Below are positions 34,373-45,232 of a stretch of 64,000 bases of DNA, one piece after another. This DNA comes from Rufibacter sp. LB8 (GTDB taxonomy: Bacteria > Bacteroidota > Bacteroidia > Cytophagales > Hymenobacteraceae), in contig NZ_JADALJ010000001.1 of the NCBI RefSeq assembly GCF_014876185.1, forward strand, positions 4,217,001 to 4,281,000, read 5' to 3'. Numbering within the stretch: the first letter of the stretch is position 1; the number at the start of each line of letters is the position of its first letter. The notes under the pieces are model-generated. The model saw nothing but the letters and a program-made list of their open reading frames with translations. It did not search any database and was not told where the DNA came from. The position numbers and the translations under genes were made by a program.

Positions 34373-35227
34373 CTAGTGCTGCCAGCTCCCGAACTTGCCC
34401 TGCTGGTAATCTTGGTAGGCCTGGTAAATTTCTTCCTGGGTGTTCATCACAAACGGCCCTTGCGCCACCACCGGCTCTTTAAACGGCATGGCGTGGCCCA
34501 GCAACAGAATGCTGTCTTCTGAAGCGGTCACTTCCAAGGCCTCCTGGTCATTGTTGAACTCCACCAGATTTCTAAACGCCACCTGCTGCCCGTTCACCGT
34601 GAGCGCGCCTTTGATGATGTAGAAGAAAACGTTGCGCTCCGCCGGAATGGTCAGGCTCAGTTTTCCGCCCGGCTGAAAATACACGGTGCTCAGCATTATG
34701 TCTGACAATGTTTCAAAAGCGCCTTTCTGGCCGTTATATTCACCCGAGATAAGGTTGACCGTGACCTTGCCTTCGTCTATTGTAACGGACGGGATGTCTT
34801 CTTTCTGCAGGCCTTCATAACGGGGCCTGGTCATTTTGTGCTTGGCTGGCAGGTTCACCCAGAGTTGCAGAATCTCCAGCGGGCCGCCGGTTTTTTTGAA
34901 CTGGTCTGAGGAAACTTCGGCATGAATCAAGCCACTGCCGGCGGTCATCCATTGCACGCCACCCGCGGTGATTACGCTCTCATGGCCGCCGCTGTCTTTG
35001 TGCATAATATCGCCTGCTAGAATGAACGTGACGGTTTCCATGCCCCGGTGCGGGTGCGGCCCGAACGGCAAGCCGCGGTTGTTGGATTTGTATTCTTGGT
35101 AACCGTGGTGGTTCAGAAACAGGAACGGGTCAATCTGCTGCAGGCTTCTGGAAGGTAACGGCGAATACGTGATTAAATCTGCGATGGGCGCATACTCAGC
35201 GTTATGGATTTTCTTGATGGATTTCAT
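34373..35227 (-). CDS. Pirin-family protein
   Basis: A 284-residue bicupin. The metal ligands are in PFGPHPHRGMETVTFI and the histidines of GSGLIHAEVS, followed by LQLWVNLPAKHKMTRPRYEG, all classical pirin signatures. The C-terminal pirin_C cupin ends with GHAMPFKEPVVAQGPFVMNTQEE. Some members have quercetinase activity; here the role is unknown. Monocistronic, cytoplasmic. Confidence 0.95.
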   Translation of the reverse strand: MKSIKKIHNAEYAPIADLITYSPLPSRSLQQIDPFLFLNHHGYQEYKSNNRGLPFGPHPHRGMETVTFILAGDIMHKDSGGHESVITAGGVQWMTAGSGLIHAEVSSDQFKKTGGPLEILQLWVNLPAKHKMTRPRYEGLQKEDIPSVTIDEGKVTVNLISGEYNGQKGAFETLSDIMLSTVYFQPGGKLSLTIPAERNVFFYIIKGALTVNGQQVAFRNLVEFNNDQEALEVTASEDSILLLGHAMPFKEPVVAQGPFVMNTQEEIYQAYQDYQQGKFGSWQH

Positions 35228-35328
35228 GGAATGGGGAATGTTGTTTCTTTTCTAAACCTGGTTTTTGCCAGAAAGTTTCTCTGGTGGGAAGCTCTGGATT
35301 TAGCCGAAAAGCAAGTAATTCTGCCAAT

Positions 35329-36045
35329 CTACGGCTTGATCTCATACTCAGACACCACCATGCGCTTGAACTCCAACACTTCCGGTGAAATCTTGAACCC
35401 GCTTCCGCCAAAACCTTTTGCTTCCGCGTTCATTTCCTGACGCATTACGCTGGTTGCCCCTGAACCAGAACTGGAAGGGTCAGAAGTGTTGGAAAGATAT
35501 AACATTCGGCCTAAGGTTACGTTGGCGCGTTTGGTGAGTTTGTTCGCAGATTTGAACGCATCATCATATGCCAGCAAATCGGCTTCCCTGAAAAGGCTGT
35601 CGGCCTGGGTGTGCCCGAACTGCAGCTGTGAGATACTGCTGATTTTGGTCTGCAATAACTTAGCCGTCAGTTCTGTGAATTTAGTGATGTCGTTGAGCAC
35701 GAAATCTATGGACTGCGACGCTTGGTACCCCACAAACACCGACCTGCCCGTATTATAGGAATATTCTTTGTTCGCCGATACGCTGCTGGTTTTCAGGTCT
35801 TTCCCCAGGTTGCCAAACTGCCCCAAAATACTAACCACCGAATCTACTGTCTGCTGCGTCTGCCGCACCGCGTCGGCCATTCTGGGTTGCGTGAAAGCCA
35901 CCTGTAGCGTAATGATCAGCATGTTGGGCTTTACCCTGATTTTCCCTTCGCCGCTCACGCGTATTCTTTCCTGGTTCTGGGTTTTTTCTTGGGTGCAAGA
36001 CGTGAAGGCCAGCAATAGGCTTAAAAGCAGTAGGGCGTTTTTCAT
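35329..36045 (-). CDS. SIMPL-domain (DUF541) lipoprotein
   Basis: A 238-residue predicted lipoprotein (lipobox LAFTSC) with a SIMPL domain: RIRVSGEGKIRVKPNMLIITLQV at the start of the domain, SVSANKEYSY, VGYQASQSIDFVLNDITKFTELTAKLL, then DAFKSANKLTKRANVTLGRMLYL. The family forms oligomeric periplasmic barrels of unclear function. ATG 36045 starts the signal; the frame is open to 36111. Confidence 0.92.
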   Translation of the reverse strand: MKNALLLLSLLLAFTSCTQEKTQNQERIRVSGEGKIRVKPNMLIITLQVAFTQPRMADAVRQTQQTVDSVVSILGQFGNLGKDLKTSSVSANKEYSYNTGRSVFVGYQASQSIDFVLNDITKFTELTAKLLQTKISSISQLQFGHTQADSLFREADLLAYDDAFKSANKLTKRANVTLGRMLYLSNTSDPSSSGSGATSVMRQEMNAEAKGFGGSGFKISPEVLEFKRMVVSEYEIKP

Positions 36046-36133
36046 TGGAGAAACTTTAGGTTTTATGGCTGAGGTAACGATCACAGCTGGATTTTTAGTA
36101 CTACCGCTCAAATGAAGAATAGAGTTTAGCTGT

Positions 36134-36856
36134 TCAGTTCCATCTAAGCCGCTCTGCCCATTCTATTTCCTCAGGTAATTCTATGTTTGAAAACTCAATG
36201 TGTATCACTCGTCTTTTTGAGTGATTAGTTGTTCTGCCTGAACTGTGTAATAATAGAGGTTTCATAAGCATTACGCCACCTTTTGGAACTTGGCACACTG
36301 TTTCAGTTTCAGCTGTCCAATCAATGGTTTCTGGTCTGTAAATTCCTTTTAAATGCGATTTTTCTATCACTTTCAATGCTCCGTTATTTTCATCTGTATC
36401 GTCTAAATGAATACGAACGGTATATATGTTCTCTAAAATGTTTATTGGTGGCTGAACAGCAAATTGATTTTGCTTTGTGGTCCAAGGGCCATAATTAGCA
36501 AGATCAAGTTTTTTGTCAACCGAAATGGTCAAGTCTTGGTGATAGGGAACATACCAATTAGAAGTTTCAGGTTTGTCAAAATAAATACTCTTGACCACAA
36601 AACAGGTATCGCCGAAGATTTGTGTTATTACTGATTTCAACTTAGAGTTAAATATCAGGTCAGCCATTTCGGGGATTTCCTTTAAGAACTGTCTAATAGC
36701 AAAAAGTTCTGTCGATCTTCTGAAAGTGGCCTTTGCCTTGTCCGCCTTATCAATCATAGCTGCCATCTGCTCCACTTGGTCTGCAGAATAGATATTTGTA
36801 ATGGTTGTAAAACCAACTTCCGAAAGTTTGATTTTGTGTTCCTCAATTTCTATCAT
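36134..36856 (-). CDS. Phytanoyl-CoA dioxygenase-like (PhyH) oxygenase
   Basis: A 240-residue Fe(II)/2-oxoglutarate-dependent oxygenase. The iron triad appears as HQD in YHQDLTISVD, the distal His in LLLHSSG, and the 2-oxoglutarate Arg in SKRRVIHIEF. The N-terminal GFTTITNIYSADQVEQM matches PhyH proteins. Substrate unknown. Its base composition is clearly more AT-rich than the pgi and SIMPL genes beside it, suggesting horizontal acquisition. ATG 36856 preferred over 36892. Confidence 0.88.
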   Translation of the reverse strand: MIEIEEHKIKLSEVGFTTITNIYSADQVEQMAAMIDKADKAKATFRRSTELFAIRQFLKEIPEMADLIFNSKLKSVITQIFGDTCFVVKSIYFDKPETSNWYVPYHQDLTISVDKKLDLANYGPWTTKQNQFAVQPPINILENIYTVRIHLDDTDENNGALKVIEKSHLKGIYRPETIDWTAETETVCQVPKGGVMLMKPLLLHSSGRTTNHSKRRVIHIEFSNIELPEEIEWAERLRWN

Positions 36857-36955
36857 CGCTGTATCTAGTCTTGTTTTGAGAAAAGCAACCAACTGCCAAC
36901 CAGAATTTTATTTGGCGTATCTAAAAAATTCAATAAATACGCCGTACGATTCTCA

Positions 36956-38704
<1,749 letters not shown>

Positions 38705-38737
38705 TTAAGTAAAGTTTAATTTTCCATTGCAGTATTA

Positions 38738-38840
38738 CCCACCCCTAGCCCCTCCGAGGAGGGGAGTTATCAGCACGAGTATGAATCCTCTTTAATTACT
38801 TAACAGATTTATTCCCCTCCTCGGAGGGGCTAGGGGTGGG
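38738..38840. repeat. Long perfect inverted repeat, 28-bp arms
   Basis: Arms at 38738-38765 and 38813-38840 are exact reverse complements (core AGCCCCTCCGAGGAGGGG) and are separated by 47 AT-rich bases. It fills much of the 300-bp gap between pgi and the pyrophosphatase-like gene. A half copy of the same sequence is at 63903-63935. Confidence 0.92.
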
Positions 38841-38861
38841 TTATAGCATCAGGGTGTAATT

Positions 38862-38900
38862 CCGTTTTCTGCCTCATTTCTGAAAACGAGGCCGAAAACA
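38862..38900. repeat. Dispersed palindrome copy 17 (A/B'-like)
   Basis: CCGTTTTCTGCCTCATTTCT then GAAAACGAGGCCGAAAACA. It lies 8 bp beyond the stop of the pyrophosphatase-like gene. Confidence 0.88.
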
Positions 38901-38908
38901 GCCAGCGG

Positions 38909-39526
38909 TTACTTCACCCATTGCTGCAGCAAGCGCTCCGCGAACTGCTCGTCTTTCCAGCCCATGAGGCGGGTGGGGAGGCGCGGGTTTTCTGAGAGGT
39001 ACCATTGCTCCAGAATCTTCTTCACCGCGGGGTAACGGGCACTGAAATCACTGTAGGAGTTGGGCGAGATGGTTTGCTCGCTGGGGCGGGCGGGCACGGC
39101 CACCAGCAAATGATACAACTCACTGTCACGCTCCAGCACCAGCACACCTACGGGCAGAATCTCCAGCACGGTGCCGGGTTCCTTGGTGTTGCAGAGCACC
39201 AGCACCGGCAAGGGCGCGGCGGGCCTGCCCTGCACAGAATCTACCAGCGTGGACGGAATAAAGCCCTCGTTGCCCGGGTAAGGCAGGAACTCCAGTTTGC
39301 GGGGTTGTCCGGCTTCTATCTGCGGAAGAAAGTCGTTGTTGAGGGCATCATACTTCTGGGGCAGCGTGGAACCGGCGGGGGTGACCACCACGGCCTGCCA
39401 ATGCTTGGTCTCAGTAAAGGCCGGCAGTTCCTGCAGGTTTTTCTTGCAGCCCATGAGCAGGAGAACACAACATAGTGAGACCAGCGGCAAGGGCCACCGC
39501 AATCGGGTAAAAAACGTCATCTGCAA
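38909..39526 (-). CDS. Pyrophosphatase-fold lipoprotein, catalytic aspartates missing
   Basis: A 205-residue predicted lipoprotein (signal with lipobox VLLLMGC). The body aligns by eye with soluble inorganic pyrophosphatase: LEFLPYPGNEGFIPSTLVDSV corresponds to YPCNYGYINHTL, then PVLVL, PGTVLEILPVGVLVL and LLVAVP. However the GDPxD metal site reads GRPAAPLP, and the acidic residues before LVAVP are replaced by ELYH, so hydrolysis by the usual mechanism is unlikely. A binding or regulatory role in the periplasm is possible. Confidence 0.75.
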   Translation of the reverse strand: MQMTFFTRLRWPLPLVSLCCVLLLMGCKKNLQELPAFTETKHWQAVVVTPAGSTLPQKYDALNNDFLPQIEAGQPRKLEFLPYPGNEGFIPSTLVDSVQGRPAAPLPVLVLCNTKEPGTVLEILPVGVLVLERDSELYHLLVAVPARPSEQTISPNSYSDFSARYPAVKKILEQWYLSENPRLPTRLMGWKDEQFAERLLQQWVK

Positions 39527-39587
39527 TTGGGTTTTGGTAATGTAAGCGCCAGGGGCCGATAAGGTAACGAAACCGTTTAAAAAAATT

Positions 39588-39627
39588 GCGTTTTCGGGCT
39601 CATTTCCAGAAATGAGCCCGAAAACGC
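39588..39627. repeat. Dispersed palindrome copy 18, perfect
   Basis: GCGTTTTCGGGCTCATTTCC then AGAAATGAGCCCGAAAACGC; the outermost base pair has changed on both sides compared with CCG...CGG, keeping the palindrome. It lies 35 bp beyond the M1 peptidase stop. Confidence 0.95.
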
Positions 39628-39662
39628 AAACTCTATGCGCTACTAATGATTTCGCAGGGTTA

Positions 39663-42614
39663 TTACTGCAGTTCGTCTATCAGTTTGAACGGGTGCAGCA
39701 TGTTTACGTGGAGCGAGTACCTGATGCTTTTGGCGAATTCCTTGGGGCTCTGCGGCACGCTCTTCTCAAAGTTGCTGCCGGCCACCGGCAAGTACAGTTT
39801 AAAGGCTTTGTTCAAGATGGCCAATTCCAGGCCAGCCCCATAAAAGGTTTTGTCCAGTTCCTGAATTCGGCCCAAATCTAGGTAAGCGGTAAAGGGCGTG
39901 ACCGGTAAATCTACTGAAAGGTTGAGCGCGGCCAGCCACTCACGGCTGTAGAGCGAGAGCGGGTTCCGGAAACCTCCGTCCTGGCGGTCTGTCTGCCGGA
40001 TGGCGCCTGGGCCCTGGGTGTTCAAGTCAGCGCGGTTAAGGAAGGGCGTCTGTTTCAGGTAATCTGGGCTGCCAGCCATGCTCAGCACCACGGGGCCGTT
40101 GATTTGTTCATCGGTTCCTAGAAATCCTATAAACGCGCGGGCCCTCACCTGTTTGTCTGGTCTGTAATGGTGCCAGTTGTCAATGGAAAGCCGGAAGCGC
40201 GTGGGCCCCACCACAGTTTTTTTAGAGGAAGACCACGTGGCGTCGCCGTTAGGTGAAAGGAGCAGGAGCGGCGTCTCTACTTCTTGCCTGAACTGCGTGG
40301 CGTCTACCTCCACGCGGCTGCCGGCAATGGCGTTTTTGACTTCCATGGAATATGCAATGCGCGGCGCGTGCAGCGTGTAAAGGTTTTTCTCTTTCACATA
40401 ATGCCAGGCCAGGGAAAGCTGTTGCCGGGGCGTGGCCGCGGTGTTGAGCCGGTTATGGAACGTGAGGCTGGGCACCACGGTGTGGTAATCGGCAAACCGT
40501 TGGGCATGCGCGCCTAGTATGATTTTGCGCACGGCGCCTTCGGTCCTGAATTTAAGATAGAGGTCGGCCAAACCCGTTACCTGCCCACTTTTGAACCCGT
40601 ACATAGGCATGACCAGGAAATTGACTTTGCGTTCAGTGACCAGGCTGTTGTAGAACACGGCGCCCAGTTGCAGGCCGTCTACGGTGTTGAAACCGCCGCT
40701 GGGCAGCCAGAACAGTTGCTTGCGGTCAATGCGGTTCACGCTGGCCAGGAATTTCAGGTGCAGGGGCTCGGCCTTCGGGAAGGTGGCGTTGAAACGGTAT
40801 TGGTTGTCTCGGCGGTCCTGCTCCATGAAATAATAGTGGGGGTCCAGCACCACGCGGTCAGCGGCGGCATGGGTGGGCAGGGTCACGGTTTGGTCAAAGG
40901 TACCGGGCTTGGTCCAGACGGAGGACAAGATGCCGCCTTTGGCATCCAGCACGGCCACTTCCACGGGCAGCGCCAGTTTGCCCGTCTGTTTCACCTGCAC
41001 CGTAATTTGGTCAATGGTTTTGGTAACATTGACCAGTTTCGCGTCTGGAATAGCCCTGGAAGGCAGCAAATCTTTAAAAAACCAGTCCAGCTTCTCCCCG
41101 GTGGAGGCCTCCAGCTCGCGCTGCAGATCATCAGGATAAGGGTGCCGGAACTTCCATTTCTGGTAATAGGCTTGCATGGCGCGGTCAAAGCGGTCTGTGC
41201 CCAGGTATTTTTCCAGGTACTGAAACAGGTAGCTGGTTTTGAGGTACACGCCAAAACCGTAGTTGATGTACCGGAACTGCTGAGACGGCAAAGAAACGGC
41301 TTGATCCAACCCGCGGCTGGACCCAGATAGAAAACCTTCTGCGTCAACGGCGGCGGCGGGCACTTCCTTCAAGCCCAGCAGTTCGCGCAGCGAAGGATCT
41401 TCCACCTGGTTTGACATCATGCCGGCGTACGGAATGCGGCGCAGCTTTATGCGGGTTTCGTAATACGTGTTAATGCCTTCGTCCATCCAGGGGAATTCCC
41501 GTTCATTGCTAGCCAGAATGCCGTAAAACCAGTTGTGACCCACTTCATGGATAATGGCGTCTGGGTCTGTGACCGTGACCATGGGGTATTCCATGCCGGC
41601 CCCCGCGCTCAAGGCGCCGTCTACGGCGGTGGCGTGCGCATACCGGTAATCTCCTAACCACAGCGAGTAATAATACACCGCGTCATTGATGTCCTGCAGG
41701 CTGTTCACCCAGGTGGCCGCGTCTGTGTTGGTGAACAGCAGCCAGGTGGTGACGGTGCGTTTAGAGGCCGGAAGCGTGACCTGGCCCTTCAAGACGTTGA
41801 ACCGCTTGTCTGCGAACCACGCAAAGTCATGGATTCTGTCTTGTTTGTAATGCAGGGTCTTGGTTTGCCTGGCCGAGGCCGGGAATTCCAGATCATCCGG
41901 CGGAAACGTGGAGATGGCTTTCGTGACCTGGGCCAGGCTGTCCATGCGGGCTACTTCTGAGGCGGTCTGCAGTACGCCGGTGGCGCCCACGGTGTAATTG
42001 GCCGGCAAGGTGATTTTCACGTCAAACGTCCCGAACTCCGAGTAGAATTCGCCTTGGTCCAGGTAGGGCATGGGGTGCCAGCCGTTTTTGTCATACACCG
42101 CCGGTTTAGGGTACCACTGCGTGATTTGGTACGATTGATCCACATGCCCCAGCCGCGAGAAAGACTCCGGTAATTGCACTTTGAACGGCGTGGTGATGGT
42201 AATGCGGCTGCCCGGGGCCAGCGGTTGGTTTAAGGTCAGTTTGGCGATGTCTGGGTGCTTGGCGTCTAGTTCCCATTTCACCTTTTGCCCGTTCACCTTA
42301 AAATCAAGGCTGTCAATAAAACCCCGCTCATACTTCCTTGAAAAGTGGAATTCGGGCTCCTGGTTGAGCAACTGCTGCTTCGCGAAGGCTGTTTTGCGGT
42401 TTTGGTAAGCGTTGGGCCACAGGTGGAAATACAGGAACGTAAGCGTCTGAGGCGAATTGTTGACATACTCAATCTCCTGGCTGGCGTGTAAGAGGTGCTC
42501 TTCGTCATTGAGGGTGACCGCCATTTTATAATTGACCTCCTGCTGCCAATAGGCTTGGCCCGCGGCCGAAAGGGAAAGTAGAAAAAGTAAAAAGGTAAAA
42601 AATCTTTGAGCCAT
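39663..42614 (-). CDS. Secreted M1-family metallopeptidase
   Basis: A 983-residue secreted gluzincin aminopeptidase-like protein with a signal peptide (about 1-20, ending LSAAGQA). The zinc motif is HEVGH at 356-360, followed 18 residues after the second His by the third ligand Glu 379 (WMDEGINTYYE). The exopeptidase motif appears as GAGMEYPMVT. N-terminal domain QEIEYVNNSPQTLTFLYFHLWPNAY is typical of Bacteroidetes M1 members. The last 350 residues look like a beta-rich, possibly barrel-like region. Monocistronic. Confidence 0.94.
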   Translation of the reverse strand: MAQRFFTFLLFLLSLSAAGQAYWQQEVNYKMAVTLNDEEHLLHASQEIEYVNNSPQTLTFLYFHLWPNAYQNRKTAFAKQQLLNQEPEFHFSRKYERGFIDSLDFKVNGQKVKWELDAKHPDIAKLTLNQPLAPGSRITITTPFKVQLPESFSRLGHVDQSYQITQWYPKPAVYDKNGWHPMPYLDQGEFYSEFGTFDVKITLPANYTVGATGVLQTASEVARMDSLAQVTKAISTFPPDDLEFPASARQTKTLHYKQDRIHDFAWFADKRFNVLKGQVTLPASKRTVTTWLLFTNTDAATWVNSLQDINDAVYYYSLWLGDYRYAHATAVDGALSAGAGMEYPMVTVTDPDAIIHEVGHNWFYGILASNEREFPWMDEGINTYYETRIKLRRIPYAGMMSNQVEDPSLRELLGLKEVPAAAVDAEGFLSGSSRGLDQAVSLPSQQFRYINYGFGVYLKTSYLFQYLEKYLGTDRFDRAMQAYYQKWKFRHPYPDDLQRELEASTGEKLDWFFKDLLPSRAIPDAKLVNVTKTIDQITVQVKQTGKLALPVEVAVLDAKGGILSSVWTKPGTFDQTVTLPTHAAADRVVLDPHYYFMEQDRRDNQYRFNATFPKAEPLHLKFLASVNRIDRKQLFWLPSGGFNTVDGLQLGAVFYNSLVTERKVNFLVMPMYGFKSGQVTGLADLYLKFRTEGAVRKIILGAHAQRFADYHTVVPSLTFHNRLNTAATPRQQLSLAWHYVKEKNLYTLHAPRIAYSMEVKNAIAGSRVEVDATQFRQEVETPLLLLSPNGDATWSSSKKTVVGPTRFRLSIDNWHHYRPDKQVRARAFIGFLGTDEQINGPVVLSMAGSPDYLKQTPFLNRADLNTQGPGAIRQTDRQDGGFRNPLSLYSREWLAALNLSVDLPVTPFTAYLDLGRIQELDKTFYGAGLELAILNKAFKLYLPVAGSNFEKSVPQSPKEFAKSIRYSLHVNMLHPFKLIDELQ

Positions 42615-42686
42615 AGAAACGGTGAGAATTCGGCATAAAATTAAGTCAAAGTCTTTGAAGCAGCCCCTCTTTTTGCCGGAAAGGTT

Positions 42687-42727
42687 CTGTTTTCTTGCTC
42701 ATTTCTTGAAACATAGCCAAAAACAGG
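42687..42727. repeat. Dispersed palindrome copy 19 (degenerate)
   Basis: CTGTTTTCTTGCTCATTTCT then TGAAACATAGCCAAAAACAGG. Confidence 0.78.
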
Positions 42728-42956
42728 AAGGCGGGCGCCAAAAAACGTAGCGCACCAGGGCGCAACACCTACTCAACGGCAAGATCTTCTCAAACTGTAT
42801 TTCGGCCGTTTACATTCCTTTTGAATAATAACTTGGGGAAGGAGGAAATTTCCAGATTGGAAGGGCTTTCCCGTTTTCTTGGCTTGTCCCCGGCAAGCCA
42901 AGGCCTGTATTTCTGGTTTCTGCGTTCATCTTCCGGCCTGTTATGAAGATGGATTG

Positions 42957-42996
42957 CCGTTTTCGGGCTCATTTATGAAAACGAAGCCAAAAACGG
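42957..42996. repeat. Dispersed palindrome copy 20 (A/B')
   Basis: CCGTTTTCGGGCTCATTTAT then GAAAACGAAGCCAAAAACGG. Confidence 0.9.
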
Positions 42997-43045
42997 AAAG
43001 GCAAAACTAGATTATGCTTTCTGCGCGCCAGCCTGTATTTTAGAT

Positions 43046-43085
43046 GCGTTTCTGGGCTCATTTCTGAAAACGAAGCCAAAAACGG
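43046..43085. repeat. Dispersed palindrome copy 21 (A/B')
   Basis: GCGTTTCTGGGCTCATTTCT then GAAAACGAAGCCAAAAACGG. It lies 47 bp before the ATG of the first M20 gene and 49 bp from copy 20: a close tandem pair. Confidence 0.87.
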
Positions 43086-43132
43086 AATTCTTTGCTGTAA
43101 CGTCCTCGCACCAACCTAACCAAACAACACCC

Positions 43133-44449
43133 ATGTTCTCGCCCAAAAAATGCGCCTTGGCGCTCTTCACGCTGGCTTCTGTTGCTTCGGCGCACGCCCA
43201 GAAAAGTAACCTGCACAGCCAGATTGACCAACTCGCCGACAAGCTGGAACCCAAAGTCATCCAGTGGCGCCGCGATTTCCACCAGTTCCCCGAACTGAGC
43301 AACCGCGAGGTGAAGACCGCAGAGAAAATTGCCGCCCATCTAAAATCTTTGGGCCTGGAAGTGCAGACCGGAGTAGCCAAAACCGGCGTAGTGGCCATCT
43401 TAAAAGGCGGTCAGCCTGGCCCCGTAGTCGCCCTGCGCGCCGATATGGATGCCCTGCCCGTGACCGAGCGCAACAGCCTGCCGTTTGCTTCTAAAGTGCG
43501 CACCACGTTCAACAACCAGGAAGTGGACGTGATGCACGCTTGCGGCCATGACACGCACGTGGCCATGCTCATGGGCGCCGCCGAAATCCTGGTGCAGCAC
43601 AAAAAAGACATCAAAGGCACCATCAAGTTTATTTTTCAGCCCGCTGAAGAAGGAGCCCCAGCCGGCGAGGAAGGCGGCGCTGACCTCATGGTACGCCAAG
43701 GCGTGCTGAGCAACCCCACCGTTGACGCCATCTTCGGGATTCATATCAACGCCGCCACTGAGGTAGGCACCATGAAATACCGGCCCATGGGCACCATGGC
43801 CAGCTCAGACAATTTCAAGATCAAGGTGAAGGGCAGACAGGCGCACGGTGCGTATCCCTGGTCCAGTATTGACCCCATTGTGGTGTCGGCGCAGATTATC
43901 AACGGCATTCAGACCATTGTGAGCCGGCAGATGGAACTCACCTCAGACGCGGCCGTGATTACGGTGGGCGCTATCCATGGCGGCGTGCGTTCCAACATTA
44001 TTCCGGAGGAAGTGGAGATGATCGGCACCATCCGATCCCTGGACGCTACCATGCAACAGCAACTCCACGAGAAACTGAAACGCACCGCCGAGCTCATTGC
44101 CGCCAGCGCCGGGGCCACCGCCGAAGTGACCATCACCAAACAGACGCCCGTCACCTACAACCACGTTGCCCTCACCGCGCACATGCTGCCCACCCTGGAG
44201 CGCGTAGCAGGCAAACCCAACGTACACCTCACCAAAGCCGTGACCGGGGCCGAGGACTTCGCGTTTTTCCAGGAGAAAGTGCCGGGCGTGTACCTGTTTG
44301 TAGGCGGTATGCCCAAAGGTCAGGACCCGTCCAAAGCGCCTTCGCACCACACCCCAGATTTTTTCATAGACGAAAGCGGGATGAAGCTGGGCATGCGCAC
44401 GCTGGCGTACATGGCCGTAGATTATTTGAATAACCCGATGAAGAAGTAG
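43133..44449 (+). CDS. Secreted M20-family amidohydrolase, copy 1
   Basis: A 438-residue M20 peptidase/amidohydrolase with a signal peptide (about 1-22, SVASAHAQ). Metal-site and catalytic motifs: VALRADMDALPV, MHACGHDTHVAMLMG, FIFQPAEEGAPAGEEGG, FGIHINAATEVG and the late GAEDFAFFQEKVPGVYLFVGG. Related to N-acyl-amino-acid and hippurate hydrolases. It is closely similar along its whole length to the gene at 45279-46601; the two form a duplication with an AT-rich orphan between them. Confidence 0.93.
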   Translation: MFSPKKCALALFTLASVASAHAQKSNLHSQIDQLADKLEPKVIQWRRDFHQFPELSNREVKTAEKIAAHLKSLGLEVQTGVAKTGVVAILKGGQPGPVVALRADMDALPVTERNSLPFASKVRTTFNNQEVDVMHACGHDTHVAMLMGAAEILVQHKKDIKGTIKFIFQPAEEGAPAGEEGGADLMVRQGVLSNPTVDAIFGIHINAATEVGTMKYRPMGTMASSDNFKIKVKGRQAHGAYPWSSIDPIVVSAQIINGIQTIVSRQMELTSDAAVITVGAIHGGVRSNIIPEEVEMIGTIRSLDATMQQQLHEKLKRTAELIAASAGATAEVTITKQTPVTYNHVALTAHMLPTLERVAGKPNVHLTKAVTGAEDFAFFQEKVPGVYLFVGGMPKGQDPSKAPSHHTPDFFIDESGMKLGMRTLAYMAVDYLNNPMKK

Positions 44450-44464
44450 GAAAGTAATTTTAAC

Positions 44465-45133
44465 ATGATGGATTTAAACTTATTTATCAAGTCTAATAAT
44501 TTGGAAGAAAAGGATTCTGGAGAAGTTTCTTACTTCATCTGGGACAATTCATCTAGTTTATCTATTACTGATAAGATTAATTTATCATTCCAGTTTTTTG
44601 AAGAAAATCCATCATATGGAAGTGCGCTTCACTGGGCTGTGCATTACAAGGAATTTTCTAGTCTAAACAAAAGCATATTTTGGAGTAAATATAAATTCTA
44701 CCTAAACTCTAACATGTTATGCCATAAAGAACAAATTGAGTACTCCTTATGGGTAGATTTCTTTGGAAGTTCTGATACTGGTGATGAAGCTTGGGAGGAA
44801 TTAATAAACAATAGTTCTAATGAAAAAATAATTGAAGCTGTTCTACCAATATCTGGCCCAGTTCCATATTTTAAGAAAGAAGAACTTTATTTTAAGTTAA
44901 TAGCTGATAAGAAATGGCACGAACTTATTCTTTTGAGTCTAGCAAGCAGTTTCTTTGATGTATATGGAAGCATAGATGTTATTAATGCAAGAAAAATTCT
45001 TGTGGCATTAGAAATTAATCAAGGGGGCGAAACTTATAAGATTTTTAATGAATATATATTTAAATATAATTCGAAAGAAGATTATCAGGAACATGTTTTA
45101 AGTCAGATTAAGCACTCAAAGAGATTTAACTAG
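44465..45133 (+). CDS. AT-rich orphan, function unknown
   Basis: A 222-residue soluble protein without signal peptide, rich in Phe, Tyr, Trp, Ser and Asn (FFEENPSYGSALHWAVHYKEF, YSLWVDFFGSSDTGDEAWEELI). I recognise no family. It lies 15 bp after the first M20 stop. Its base composition is strikingly AT-rich, unlike the amidohydrolases on both sides, so it is likely a recent arrival. Small AT-rich solitary proteins of this style are sometimes immunity or polymorphic-toxin relatives, but nothing here proves that. Confidence 0.7.
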   Translation: MMDLNLFIKSNNLEEKDSGEVSYFIWDNSSSLSITDKINLSFQFFEENPSYGSALHWAVHYKEFSSLNKSIFWSKYKFYLNSNMLCHKEQIEYSLWVDFFGSSDTGDEAWEELINNSSNEKIIEAVLPISGPVPYFKKEELYFKLIADKKWHELILLSLASSFFDVYGSIDVINARKILVALEINQGGETYKIFNEYIFKYNSKEDYQEHVLSQIKHSKRFN

Positions 45134-45224
45134 ATTCTCTAGAAATGTAAATGAATTCGCTAGCCTTCCCTATTTCCTTCACTCTATAACCCCACCCAAA
45201 ATTCCTTTTCCCACCTCCACCGCG

Positions 45225-45232
45225 TACCTTTG
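45225..45232 (+). promoter_or_regulatory. Candidate -7 box of second M20 gene
   Basis: TACCTTTG fits TAnnTTTG; it merges into the left arm of the palindrome at 45231 and lies 47 bp before the ATG. Confidence 0.45.

Larger units (their letters stand above)
42615..43132. other. Divergent intergenic region with three palindromes
   Basis: 518 bp between the starts of the M1 peptidase and the first M20 gene. It contains palindromes at 42687, 42957 and 43046, and a hairpin CTTGGCTTG/CAAGCCAAG at 42878-42902 preceded by CCGTTTT. I find no coding sequence or clear promoter. Confidence 0.7.
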
